This document shows, one piece after another, positions 1 to 11,800 of a stretch of 36,978 nucleotides of DNA. Origin of the DNA: Eubacterium sp. (lineage in GTDB: Bacteria; Bacillota; Clostridia; Lachnospirales; Lachnospiraceae); contig JAFRWY010000111.1 of assembly GCA_017437905.1 (NCBI GenBank), positions 1 to 36,978 on the forward strand, written 5' to 3'. Under the pieces are notes generated by a model, which ran no database searches, was not told the DNA's origin, and worked only from the letters and a program-made list of their open reading frames with translations. A program made the translations under genes and the position numbers. Each line of letters begins with the position of its first letter. The stretch's first letter is position 1.

Positions 1-1400
1 ATGGAGCAGCCCTTCTCCTTTGCCAGATCGATATAGGCAAGGATCTCTTCCGTGATCACCTCGCCGGGTGCGAGGATCGGGATTCCCGGAGGATAACACA
101 TTACCGACTCGGCACAGATCCGCCCCACGGTTTCATGCAGCGGAAGCCGCACCTTCTCCGCATAGAAGGCCTCCTGTGGTGTGGCCTTCACGATCGGCGT
201 CACATACTCCGCGGAGAAGAAATTCCCCTCCGGCTTCGCATACAGGCGGGCGATATCATCCAGGGCTCCTGCCAGACGCTCGATGTCCTGAAGACGGTCT
301 CCGATGGAAATGTACGCCAGCACGTTGGACAGGTCTCCGAATTCCATCTGGATGTCATACTCCTCACGAAGCAGGTCGTAGACCTCGATGCCGGTAAGAC
401 CGATACCTCTTGTATTGACTACCAGCTTCGTCACATCAAAATCATAGATGCTGTCGCCGTTGATCAGCTCCGCGCCGAAGGCATAGTAGCCGTCGATCTC
501 GTTGATCTCCTCCCTTGCATAATCCGCCATGCTGCGGACCTTCGCAAAGCTTTCCCTGCCGTGCAGCGCCAGATTCCTCCGGCTGATATCCAGGCTTCCC
601 AGCAGAAGGTAGGAAGCGCTTGTGGTCTGGGTAAGATTGATGATATTGCTGACATAGCCCTCGTTCACGCTTTCTCCCGTAAGCAGCAGTGAGCTCTGGG
701 TCAGGGACCCGCCGGACTTATGCATGCTGATGGCGGACATATCCGCTCCCGCCGCCATTCCGCATAGCGGAAGATCCTCTCCGAAATAAAGATGCGTTCC
801 ATGTGCCTCGTCCACCAGCGCCATCATACCGTTTTGATGTGCAAGATCCACGATGGCCTTCAGATCGGAACAGATTCCGTAGTAGGAAGGATTGTTGATC
901 AGGATCGCCTTCGCATCCGGATTCTCTTCCACGGCTTTTTTCACATCCGCCAGTTCCATTCCAAGGGGGATTCCCAGCTTGGTATCCACCTTCGGATCGA
1001 TATATACGGGAATCGCACCGCAGAGTACCAGTGCGTTGATGGCACTCTTATGCACATTTCGCGGCATGATGATCTTGTCCCCGTGCTTACACGCCGTAAG
1101 CACCATGCTCTGTACGGCGCCGGTGGTTCCGCCCACCATGAAAAATGCATGCGCCGCGCCGAAGGCCTCCGCCGCCAGTGCCTCCGCATCCCTGATCACG
1201 GAGACCGGGTGGCACAGGTTATCCAGCGGCTTCATGGAATTCACATCCACTTCCACACATTTCTGTCCGAGAAACTCCACCAACTGCGGATTTCCGCGTC
1301 CGCGCTTGTGGCCGGGGACATCAAAGGGGACGACCCTGAGTCTCCGGAAACGTTCCAGTGCATCATATAACGGTGCTTTATTCTGTCTCGACAGATCCAT
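1..1400 (-). CDS. Orn/Lys/Arg decarboxylase family protein (partial, C-terminus outside window)
   Basis: PLP-dependent fold-I basic amino acid decarboxylase. It would decarboxylate arginine, lysine or ornithine for polyamine synthesis or acid resistance. Translation from the ATG at 1400 gives MDLSRQNKAPLYDAL, then the FDVPGHKRGRG segment and the PLP-lysine segment SMHKSGGSLTQSS; the downstream part contains CYPPGIPILAPGE, which is typical of the family. About 466 codons lie in the window; the extreme C-terminus is missing. The start is supported by GGAG about 9 nt upstream. The gene has its own promoter and a long leader ending in a terminator hairpin, so attenuation is likely. The substrate cannot be decided from the sequence; clostridial proteins of this short type, lacking the N-terminal wing domain, are often annotated as arginine decarboxylase (SpeA). 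Confidence 0.9.
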   Translation of the reverse strand, partial: MDLSRQNKAPLYDALERFRRLRVVPFDVPGHKRGRGNPQLVEFLGQKCVEVDVNSMKPLDNLCHPVSVIRDAEALAAEAFGAAHAFFMVGGTTGAVQSMVLTACKHGDKIIMPRNVHKSAINALVLCGAIPVYIDPKVDTKLGIPLGMELADVKKAVEENPDAKAILINNPSYYGICSDLKAIVDLAHQNGMMALVDEAHGTHLYFGEDLPLCGMAAGADMSAISMHKSGGSLTQSSLLLTGESVNEGYVSNIINLTQTTSASYLLLGSLDISRRNLALHGRESFAKVRSMADYAREEINEIDGYYAFGAELINGDSIYDFDVTKLVVNTRGIGLTGIEVYDLLREEYDIQMEFGDLSNVLAYISIGDRLQDIERLAGALDDIARLYAKPEGNFFSAEYVTPIVKATPQEAFYAEKVRLPLHETVGRICAESVMCYPPGIPILAPGEVITEEILAYIDLAKEKGCS

Positions 1401-1443
1401 GTTAATAACTCCAATCCTGCAAATACTAACCGATACGATATAC

Positions 1444-1476
1444 AAAACGGGCAGTCCACCGTGATGAACTGCCCGT
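1444..1476 (-). terminator. Intrinsic terminator inside the decarboxylase leader (attenuator)
   Basis: A 9-bp perfect stem (ACGGGCAGT at 1447-1455 with ACTGCCCGT at 1468-1476) is followed on the minus strand by TTTTGTAT. It lies between the promoter at 1687-1714 and the decarboxylase ATG at 1400, so it would stop transcripts before the gene. No other gene needs it, because the transcript begins only about 200 nt upstream. Confidence 0.7.
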
Positions 1477-1680
1477 GTGATTCTTCCCTTATTTCGAAAT
1501 CGTCAGCGCATCAACACTGGTTGTAAGTAACCATCTTATATAATCCGGTATAAAACCTAATTGTATAATCGTGGTGCTCTACACCACATGCGGCACTGAC
1601 CTGCCCCGTCCGATGAGCATTAGATGATAGACTGATATCTATATCCGGTCATATGGGGCTTAGCTATACGCTTTCCCACA
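1477..1680 (-). ncRNA. Structured 5' leader of the decarboxylase gene, class unknown
   Basis: The segment lies between the promoter and the attenuator hairpin and codes for no convincing protein. Visible pairing on the minus strand: GCCCC/GGGGC closing 1603-1659, with an inner ATAGA/TCTAT hairpin; a GTGGTG/CACCAC hairpin at 1571-1587; and a GGTT/AACC hairpin at 1519-1532. The layout (promoter, folded leader, terminator, ATG) is that of a riboswitch or attenuator. I could not match it to the T-box, lysine, SAM, guanidine-I or c-di-GMP consensus motifs I know. A short leader peptide is an alternative. Confidence 0.45.
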
Positions 1681-1686
1681 AATCGT

Positions 1687-1714
1687 ATTATAACATTTTA
1701 AACATAAAAATCAA
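1687..1714 (-). promoter_or_regulatory. Sigma-A promoter of the decarboxylase leader
   Basis: Minus strand: TTGATT (1714-1709), a 16-nt spacer, then TATAAT (1692-1687). Predicted start is near 1680, about 280 nt before the ATG. It abuts the end of the broken sulP gene. Confidence 0.7.
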
Positions 1715-1717
1715 ATT

Positions 1718-2933
1718 TTATTTTTTCTGTCCTTCCATGGCGGAACCGGCCATTTTGTCCGCCCATTCCAGCGCATCATCAATGTGGGGACGGAAATTCT
1801 CCTTCCCGACCTTTTCGATAAATCCGCTCTTCTCCATGGTATGATACGGCTGTTCATTTACATGGGAGAACACCAGACGGATATTATGACTGCTGCACCG
1901 CTCATACAGCTGCTCCATGGCATGCATGGCAGTGGCATCCAGCGCGGGAACCCCCCGCATACGGATGATGATGACCCTGGTAAATTCTTTGAAATTAACT
2001 GCCGTGAGCCGGTCCGCATCACCAAAGAACATGGGCCCGGAAATCTCATAAACACGCACGTATTTCGGCACCTGCTTCAGTTCCGGTCCGTCCGGATCCT
2101 CATCCGGATCGTAATACTTCCAGCCGGAAACCACGGATTCGTCACTCATCCGCTTCATGAAGAGGATCACGGCGATCAGCATACCCACCTCGATGGCAAC
2201 CACCAGATCAAAGGCAACTGTCAGAACAAATGTGACCACAAGCACCAGGATGTCGCTCTTCGGTGCCGTTTTACAAAGATGGACAAAGGTTCTCCACTGA
2301 CACATATTATATGCCACAATAAACAGGATCGCAGCAATGGTGGGCATGGGGATCAGCGATGCATACGGCATAAGCAGGATCAGTACAAGCACCACGGAAT
2401 GTGTGATCCCGGCAATCGGCGTCCGCCCTCCGTTTTTGATATTGGCAGCAGTCCGGGCAATGGCTCCCGTGGCCGGAATCCCTCCAAACAGAGCGGAGCC
2501 GATATTTCCTGCTCCCTGGGCGATCAGTTCCATGTTGGAACGATGATGGGAATTGATCATTCCGTCCGCCACAACACAGGAAAGCAGGGATTCGATGGCC
2601 GCCAGGATCGCAATGGTGAATGCATCCGGCAGGATCTCCTTTATGGCTTCAAAACTGAAATCCGGCAGGGTGAGCGACGGCAGCTCGTTACTGATGGTGT
2701 AAAGGTTCCCGATGGTATTTACCTTCATATCCAGAAGCTTCACCATGGCAATACCCACGAATACCGCGATCAGGGATCCGGGGATCTTCTCGGTGATGAA
2801 AGGCCATACGATCAGAACCGCAAGACAGACAACGCCCACGAGCACCGCCTGCCACCACATCCGTCACCAGTTTCTTTCCGTTATAGGTTTTCATATTGCT
2901 GAAAAGCATAGGCTTCAGCTTATCACGATTCAT
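1718..2933 (-). pseudogene. SulP/SLC26 family anion permease with STAS domain, disrupted by an internal frame-shifting deletion
   Basis: The original start is the ATG at 2933, behind a strong GGAGGAG site. It encodes MNRDKLKPMLFSNMKTYNGK and KLVT, the usual cytosolic N-terminus of a bacterial SulP. From about 2860 the homology continues in another frame (offset 1 nt) with WWQAVLVGVVCLAVLIVWP, which normally lies well inside the protein. The rest is intact: late transmembrane helices, the GGIPATGAIARTAANI segment, and a C-terminal STAS domain (VRVYEISGPMFFGDADRL onward) to 1718. About 24 + 380 residues remain, against roughly 550 usually, so about 150 residues including the first helices are gone. 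The ATG at 2860 has no good ribosome binding site. A functional transporter is unlikely; an assembly error is the alternative. Sulfate or bicarbonate is the usual substrate class. Confidence 0.8.
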
Positions 2934-3065
2934 GGAATCTCCTCCCGGGAATGATACTCTCCTCCTCCGCGGACATATGGGCCGCAGGGCACGAACTTCG
3001 TAATAATATCACATTCAATCTCCAAAGGAAAGATGTATTTCAAAAAAACAGGTATTTCGAAACAC

Positions 3066-3108
3066 AGAAAAACAGAGTCCGTTTCGTGTACGAAGGACGG
3101 ACTCTGTT
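3066..3108 (-). terminator. gdhA terminator
   Basis: The stem AACAGAGTCCGT/ACGGACTCTGTT (12 bp, slightly offset ends) spans 3071-3108. On the minus strand it is followed by TTTTTCT, 30 nt after the gdhA stop. Confidence 0.85.
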
Positions 3109-3137
3109 ACTTTATTCATATGGATTCGATTCGCCGA

Positions 3138-4523
<1,386 letters not shown>

Positions 4524-4553
4524 TTATCGTCTTATTTCTGCAAAACTGGAAAA

Positions 4554-4582
4554 ATTATACATGATATCACCGGATCTGTAAA
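4554..4582 (-). promoter_or_regulatory. gdhA promoter
   Basis: Minus strand: TTTACA (4582-4577), a 17-nt spacer, then TATAAT (4559-4554). This gives a leader of about 63 nt before the gdhA ATG. Very close to consensus. Confidence 0.8.
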
Positions 4583-4670
4583 TAAGAAAATTAAGTTATT
4601 TCCTCTTTTTTTTATATTTTTTAGTCAGATTTTATTTTTGCTTTATTTTCAAAAGAAAATGTATGGAGTT

Positions 4671-6425
4671 TCAGGGTATCAGGTACCCTTTCCCGTCAAA
4701 GTAGTATTTTCCCCCGTCGATCACACAGGCCGTATTCTTCGCGTACCAGCCGGAAGTATCTCCGTACCACCAGCCGTCTTTGTCCTTCTTCCAGGAGGCT
4801 CTATGGGGCCAGGACCAGACGCCGCCGGCTCCCAGCCAGTATCCGTGCACGTACTCGGAAGCAGCCATGGCGCCTGATATTTTGAAATAGTACCATTTAT
4901 TCCCGATCTTCTTCCAGCCGGTCTCCAGAAGGCCTTCGGCATCATAATGATACCAGCTGCCGGATATATTCATCCATACAGCCTCCTTCTTCGGCCGCTG
5001 CAGGAGAACGATCTGGCGTTCCTTCCAGATCCGGGTGGTGTATCCGGTTTCCTTCTTCCTTGTACCGTCCGCCCGTACCGGATCCACACTCCTCCAGCAG
5101 ATCAGGTCTTCGGACACCCGGTCCGCCGCGCCGCTTAACGTGGTGTATCCGTCATTCAGAAGAAAGGTATACCATGCCCGGTCATGGGCAAACTGGGAAC
5201 CGGTAACGGTTCTTACATTTCCCTCCGGGTCCACCATCTCAGCCGTCTCATCTATCCAGGATTCCTTCACGGCCACATAGGGAGCGGAACCGTAATTTCC
5301 GAGATAGATATATGCATATCCGTCCCTCGGAGTGATCCGGAGTCCGTCAAACCTTATCACGGACGTATCCGTACCCCCGGTGGAATGCACACCGGTCTGA
5401 ACGGTTTTTCCGTCATAAAGATTGGTATAATATCCCGTTCTTACCGTGATATATGTCCAGGTGTCCGGCATACCCGACGGCGAGACACACACCCGGAAGG
5501 GAACGCCGTTCAGCATGGATCCTTCCTGCTTCTGCTGCTTTGCAACCGCCAGATAATATTCCTTTCCCTCCGGAAGCGGGACGATGTACAGCCAGGAATC
5601 ATAATCCGTGATCACCGGCGTCAGCGCCACATCACTCTCCATGCTGACACCGTTATGCATCCCCTTCCCCAGGGCATGGTACATCCGGTGCACTCCGTTC
5701 TCATCCTTCCCTGCATAGATGCCCACGTGACAGTCGGTATCATTCTTCGGCCAGAAGTATATGATATCGCCTTCCGCCAGTTTCCCGGCCTTCTCCATCC
5801 TTGTCAGCTGCGCCTGGGTTGATGCCGAGTCCGTGGTTTCCCCTGCATAGTAAAGCTTCGTCTTCGGAACGGTCGAATCTCCGGACGCCGTATGCTGAAT
5901 ACCGTTAAAGAAGTAATACCAGCCGCTGCTGTCGGTGAAGGACAGCTGACTACTATACCTTCTTCCCTGTTTTAACGGCAGATAGAGTTCCTCCATGTTG
6001 GACACCGCATCCTGCTTTGTTCCTCCGTTTGCATAATAAAGCACCGAAGCCACAAATCCGGAACAATTGTACCCATATCCTTCCAGATGATATCCGCTGT
6101 ACTGCGACTCCTTATAATTAACGGCGATCCCCGGATCCCTGCCGCATCTGGTGTAAATGGCATGGCTGTAATCAAGCCCGTCGGTCCAGTTATCCCGGAT
6201 GGTCTTCAGAACGCTCTGTCTTGTCACCCCGTTCATGCCCAGATTCTCCGTGAGATACCTGCCGTCACCGATATCCTCCCTGATCTCCTGATCCCAGGTC
6301 ACCCTGCTGATCCGGGCTTCTGTTTCCGCATTCACCCTTCCCCGTTCCGGTAGAAGGATGAGAAGGAACAGCACAGCAAAAAGGAGCCTGAGGATCCTCT
6401 GTGATTTACGTTTTACATGTTTCAT
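4671..6425 (-). CDS. Secreted NlpC/P60-like protein with C-terminal cell-wall-binding repeats
   Basis: The product has 584 residues. A basic N-terminus and hydrophobic stretch (about 11-25), with likely cleavage near VNAE-TEA, make it secreted. Residues ~85-260 resemble an NlpC/P60-type amidase/peptidase: GYNCSGFVASVLYYA puts the candidate nucleophile at Cys121, HVGIYAG puts His at 233, and MYHALGKG may supply the third polar residue. The middle part (~280-480) is beta-rich and unassigned. The tail (~490-584) carries Trp/Tyr/Gly-rich repeats such as GSWYHYDAEGLLETGWK and GNKWYYF, like choline-binding/CW_binding repeats that attach proteins to the envelope. The start follows GGAG 11 nt upstream. 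It lies 88 bp downstream of glpK with no terminator between them, so co-transcription is possible. Probable role: peptidoglycan or surface peptide cleavage; the target is unknown. Confidence 0.75.
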   Translation of the reverse strand: MKHVKRKSQRILRLLFAVLFLLILLPERGRVNAETEARISRVTWDQEIREDIGDGRYLTENLGMNGVTRQSVLKTIRDNWTDGLDYSHAIYTRCGRDPGIAVNYKESQYSGYHLEGYGYNCSGFVASVLYYANGGTKQDAVSNMEELYLPLKQGRRYSSQLSFTDSSGWYYFFNGIQHTASGDSTVPKTKLYYAGETTDSASTQAQLTRMEKAGKLAEGDIIYFWPKNDTDCHVGIYAGKDENGVHRMYHALGKGMHNGVSMESDVALTPVITDYDSWLYIVPLPEGKEYYLAVAKQQKQEGSMLNGVPFRVCVSPSGMPDTWTYITVRTGYYTNLYDGKTVQTGVHSTGGTDTSVIRFDGLRITPRDGYAYIYLGNYGSAPYVAVKESWIDETAEMVDPEGNVRTVTGSQFAHDRAWYTFLLNDGYTTLSGAADRVSEDLICWRSVDPVRADGTRKKETGYTTRIWKERQIVLLQRPKKEAVWMNISGSWYHYDAEGLLETGWKKIGNKWYYFKISGAMAASEYVHGYWLGAGGVWSWPHRASWKKDKDGWWYGDTSGWYAKNTACVIDGGKYYFDGKGYLIP

Positions 6426-6513
6426 AGGATCGTCCGCTCCTTTTCCCTGATCTGGCTATATTGTTTTTCCTATCATGGTCTGCCGTTATATTCCGTCCGG
6501 TCTTCCGCCCATA

Positions 6514-8028
<1,515 letters not shown>

Positions 8029-8080
8029 TTACTGATACAATCTCGAGCCATGTGGTCACCCCAATGAAAACCACTACTTC

Positions 8081-8086
8081 AGTATA
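8081..8086 (-). promoter_or_regulatory. Likely glpK -10 element
   Basis: TATACT on the minus strand, about 74 nt before the glpK ATG. The -35 region (around 8104-8109) is poor, so the promoter may need an activator. It is divergent from the purE promoter, whose -10 lies about 55 bp away. Confidence 0.45.
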
Positions 8087-8117
8087 CCAAAAAAACATAA
8101 GTTTCGGTAGTCTTTAC

Positions 8118-8146
8118 TTGAAAGGCAGGTTTCAAAATGGTATACT
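8118..8146 (+). promoter_or_regulatory. purE promoter
   Basis: TTGAAA (8118-8123), a 17-nt spacer, then TATACT (8141-8146). The leader to the ATG at 8216 is about 63 nt. I saw no ZTP or purine riboswitch motif in it. Confidence 0.75.
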
Positions 8147-8215
8147 CAAACTCTATCCCGGGATTGCTCCGAACCGGACATTCCCGACACATCATCTAAC
8201 ACAGGAGATAAACAA

Positions 8216-8707
8216 ATGAAAGCAAGTATCATTATGGGATCCACCAGCGATCTCGCCAAGGTCGAGCCGGCCATCGAGCTCCTGAAGAGCTTCGACGTGC
8301 AGGTATCCGTACGGTGCCTGTCCGCGCACCGGGCCGCTGCACAGTTATCCGCATATATTAAAGAGATCAACGAAGACGGAACAGAGGTTGTGATCACTGC
8401 CGCTGGTATGGCAGCTGCACTTCCGGGGGTTGTGGCATCCCAGACAGTCCTTCCCGTCATCGGTGTTCCCCTTTCCGGTTCCGTACTGGACGGACAGGAT
8501 GCGCTTTACTCCATCGTCCAGATGCCTCCGGGAATCCCGGTAGCCACCGTTGCCATCAACGGAAGCAAGAACGCGGCATGGCTTGCCCTGCAGATCATGG
8601 CAAATACCAACGCCGATCTGAAGGCAAAGCTCTGGGCCGAGCGTGACAAAATGCGCGAAGCAGCCGAGAAGGCCAACGCAGAGATCATCGCAAAGTACGA
8701 GAACTGA
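8216..8707 (+). CDS. purE: PurE: 5-(carboxyamino)imidazole ribonucleotide mutase / AIR carboxylase
   Basis: Purine biosynthesis enzyme acting at the carboxylation of aminoimidazole ribonucleotide. The 163-residue protein shows the family hallmarks: IIMGSTSDL near the N-terminus, RCLSAHRAA (active-site His), AAGMAAALPGVVA, and VIGVPLSGSVLDGQDALYS. The start has AGGAG 8 nt upstream. No purK is nearby, so I cannot say whether it uses N5-CAIR (class I) or AIR plus CO2 (class II). purC, the next enzyme of the pathway, lies 3.8 kb away on the opposite strand. Monocistronic: its own promoter and a hairpin at 8799-8834. Confidence 0.95.
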   Translation: MKASIIMGSTSDLAKVEPAIELLKSFDVQVSVRCLSAHRAAAQLSAYIKEINEDGTEVVITAAGMAAALPGVVASQTVLPVIGVPLSGSVLDGQDALYSIVQMPPGIPVATVAINGSKNAAWLALQIMANTNADLKAKLWAERDKMREAAEKANAEIIAKYEN

Positions 8708-8798
8708 TCGATGTCGGGAGTTTTCACACCCGATCAGGTCATGGTGCTTTCCCGTTGTATCGGAATCTGCCGATTGCTAAATATGTTCATGATCAGTA

Positions 8799-8836
8799 AT
8801 GGGGACGATCCGGATAATTCGGATTCGTCCCCATTT
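8799..8836. terminator. Bidirectional hairpin between purE and the GGDEF/EAL gene
   Basis: ATGGGGACGA pairs with TCGTCCCCAT, extended by TCCG/CGGA around a short AT loop. Only three T residues follow on the plus strand. It lies between two convergent genes and could serve both. Confidence 0.6.
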
Positions 8837-8859
8837 CCAAATGTTGTGATTCTCAACGA

Positions 8860-11800
8860 TCAATCCTGCACCATGTCCACGGAATAATATCCCTTCCGCA
8901 TCCGCTCTTCAAACTGCTCCACAGGCAGCGGCCGGTCAAAAAAGAAGCCCTGTGCATAGTTGCAGCGATTCTGCTGAAGGATCTCCAGCTGTTCCTTTGT
9001 CTCAACGCCCTCCACGATACACTCGATTCCCAGTTCATTCACCATGGAGATCACATTTCGGAACATGATACTGTCAATACTGTTCGGCTCATCTCCCTCT
9101 ACCGGAAGAAGACTTCTGTCAACCTTAAGCACATTCCAGGGAAGCTCACGGATCAGATTAAGAGACGAATACCCGATACCGAAATCATCTACGGAAGCAA
9201 AGATTCCCTCGCTCTGAAGACCGGTCACAACACGCTTCAGATCACTGAAGGCCACATCCGTTGTTGTCTCTGTAAGTTCAATCTCGATGCAGCTGTGAGG
9301 AATATTATGCTTATCAATGATCTTCAGCAGTTGCTCTACCAGATTCCGGTTCAGCATATGCTTCCTGGAAAGATTGACGGAGATTCGAAGACTCTTTCTT
9401 CCCTGATCCATCCATCTCCGGATATCCCGGCATACATGATCCAGCATGTAGAAATCCAGTTTACAGATATCATCGGTTTCCTCAAGTGCGGGAATAAAAT
9501 CGCCCGGACTGATCATGACTCCGTCATGGAACCACCGGCAAAGGGCCTCCGCGCCGATCATTTCTCCGGTTCCCGTGTGGACCTTCGGCTGGTAGTATAC
9601 CCGGAATTCCTCATTCTTCAAAGCCTCCGGGAACATGCGCTGAACCTTCATGGTATTCTCGCGCGCCGAGATCAGCGACTCATCAAAGAAGACGATCCTG
9701 TCCTTTCCTCCGTGCTTCGCAGCACCGTAAGCAACGATCAGGTACTCCATGATCTCGCCCGGATTCGTGACAACGATATTCTTCGGGATCCTGTAAACCC
9801 CGACGCTGGTGCTGACACTTACCGTTCTCCCGTCCTCCAGATCATAGACTACCGGTGCATCCATCAGATAACTGAAGATCGGTCCCATCCTTTCCCGTCC
9901 GAACAGCGCCACGAAATTGTCTCCGCCCAGCCGGCAGACGACTCCCTTTTCACCAACCATCTTGCGAAGACCTTCAAAATGATTCTTCATCACCAGATCG
10001 CCGGTTTTTCTTCCGAGCTCCTGATTCACCTGTGAAAAATGCAGCAGATTATACATTACTGCAACCATGCCGCCGATCCCGTTCCGGACCTTCATGATAT
10101 GGTTAAAGTAACTTCTGTGGTTCAGATACCCGGAATCATCATAATATGCCAGCTCATAGACAATATCCTTCAACCGGTTCCGACTGACGTAGCTTAAGGT
10201 GGTTCGCATCACCAGCTCAACCTTCCAGTACTCATCATCCGAAAGCGGCTCCATATCCGGTGCCATATATACCGTCATGGTCGCAATGGACATGACACTG
10301 GTTACCACGCGAAGGGAGATAACCTCCCTGCCCTCGATCCCGGTATCAAAGCAGCAAAGTGTTTCGCCACCTCCTGCCGCCTCCTCCTGCGGATTTCTGT
10401 AGAGTCTTGTAACGCCCTTGGAGAGACGATACATGGTAGAGATTTCGATGAGGAGACTTTCTATTTCGGGAACATGGGCCTGCACATTTCCGGAGACATC
10501 CGTCATTGCAGATACCAGTCGGATATACAGATTGTAAAATCTGAGTGTCTTTTCATCTGTGGAAAGCTTGACCAGCGTCTCTGTATTCCCCTGTGTCATC
10601 AGTCCCCGGAGTGAATTCTTATTCACACGCATAGCCTGCTCGGCCCGCATGAGTACATCCTGGACTCTCATATCCTTCTCAGGGTCATAATCGGCCATTC
10701 CGTAGGCAACCGTTACCTCTCCGCACTCTCTGTGGTATAACTGAATATCCATCAGCTTATTGATCAGCTGCTTTCGTTCCTCATATTCCTCGTCAAAGAG
10801 AAGGATCGCAAAGACATCCCCGCCGATCCGATAGATCTCACTTTTCTTAAAGACACCCCGAAGCATCTTTCCCGCTTCGACGATATACTGATCCCCGGCT
10901 TTACGTCCCTGTGTGGAATTCACCTCTTTAAGTCCGTTTACATCGCAGATCAGAAGTGCAAATGGAGGATTTGATCCACCGGCGATCCTGCTGTCCAGAT
11001 TCATCTCCGTCTGGACATAGAATCTTTTATTGTTCAGTCCCGTCAGCAGATCCTTGTTGAGGATATTACTTGCGCTTTCAGTGGCCTCCTCAAACTCACG
11101 CTCCTTTTTAATCGTGGAATTCAGATTCGCAACCGCTATGATGATATGATCAGAATCCTCCTTCGGACGAATCGCGAAGAGTGCATAATATCCGCTCTTT
11201 CCTTCCCTCACCAGCCTGTAACGCAGAAACAGTTTGCCGCTGTCATTCAGAGCCTTCATCAGACTCTCCTTCTGCAGAGCGACCGCCAGCATTGGGTAGT
11301 CCTCCGGATGAACATCCAGCTTCATTGTCTTCTCCGAATCAAGAAAGAAATCCGTTCCCTTTTCGCCGGAACTCAGTCGGGAATACTCTTCCTTCAGGCT
11401 GAACTCCATATAATCATTTGTATTGATATCGATCCGGTAGATCACCTCATAACGCTGGGCAAGCGCCGTTGCGATCTCACTAAAGACCAGATTCTCGGAA
11501 GTGATCTCTTCTTCACGCCTACGCATCTCATCCACATCACGGACCGCGATGACCATATGATCACTGTCATTATTTCTTTTGAAAGCGATCAGCCTTACAA
11601 ACTGTACGCTACCGTTCAGGAGCAGTCTGTAATCGATCTGATAAACTCTGTCCTCATTCAGCGTCTGGAGCAGTTTCTGCTTTTCCAACTCTCTGAGAAG
11701 CATGTCCCTGTCATCCTGATATATATATTCTGCGATATTCTCCTTTGTAGTTTGGAAGAAATCCTCTCCCTCACTGGAAATGCCGAGCTCCGAATAGCTC

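Noticed and set aside
1477-1680. T-box, lysine, SAM or c-di-GMP riboswitch before the decarboxylase
   Set aside because: None of the conserved sequence boxes I know for these classes is present, so only an unclassified leader is claimed.
1718-2860. A functional 380-residue short SulP protein starting at 2860
   Set aside because: The ATG has no ribosome binding site, it lacks the first helices, and a typical SulP start with a strong site lies upstream in another frame.
1784-2902. Long plus-strand frames opposite sulP, glpK, asnB, the EAL genes and others
   Set aside because: They lie antisense to clear genes, are rich in His, Arg and Ile from reversed codons, lack ribosome binding sites and match no family I recognise.
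8147-8215. ZTP or purine riboswitch in the purE leader
   Set aside because: The leader is only about 63 nt and lacks the conserved motifs of either class.
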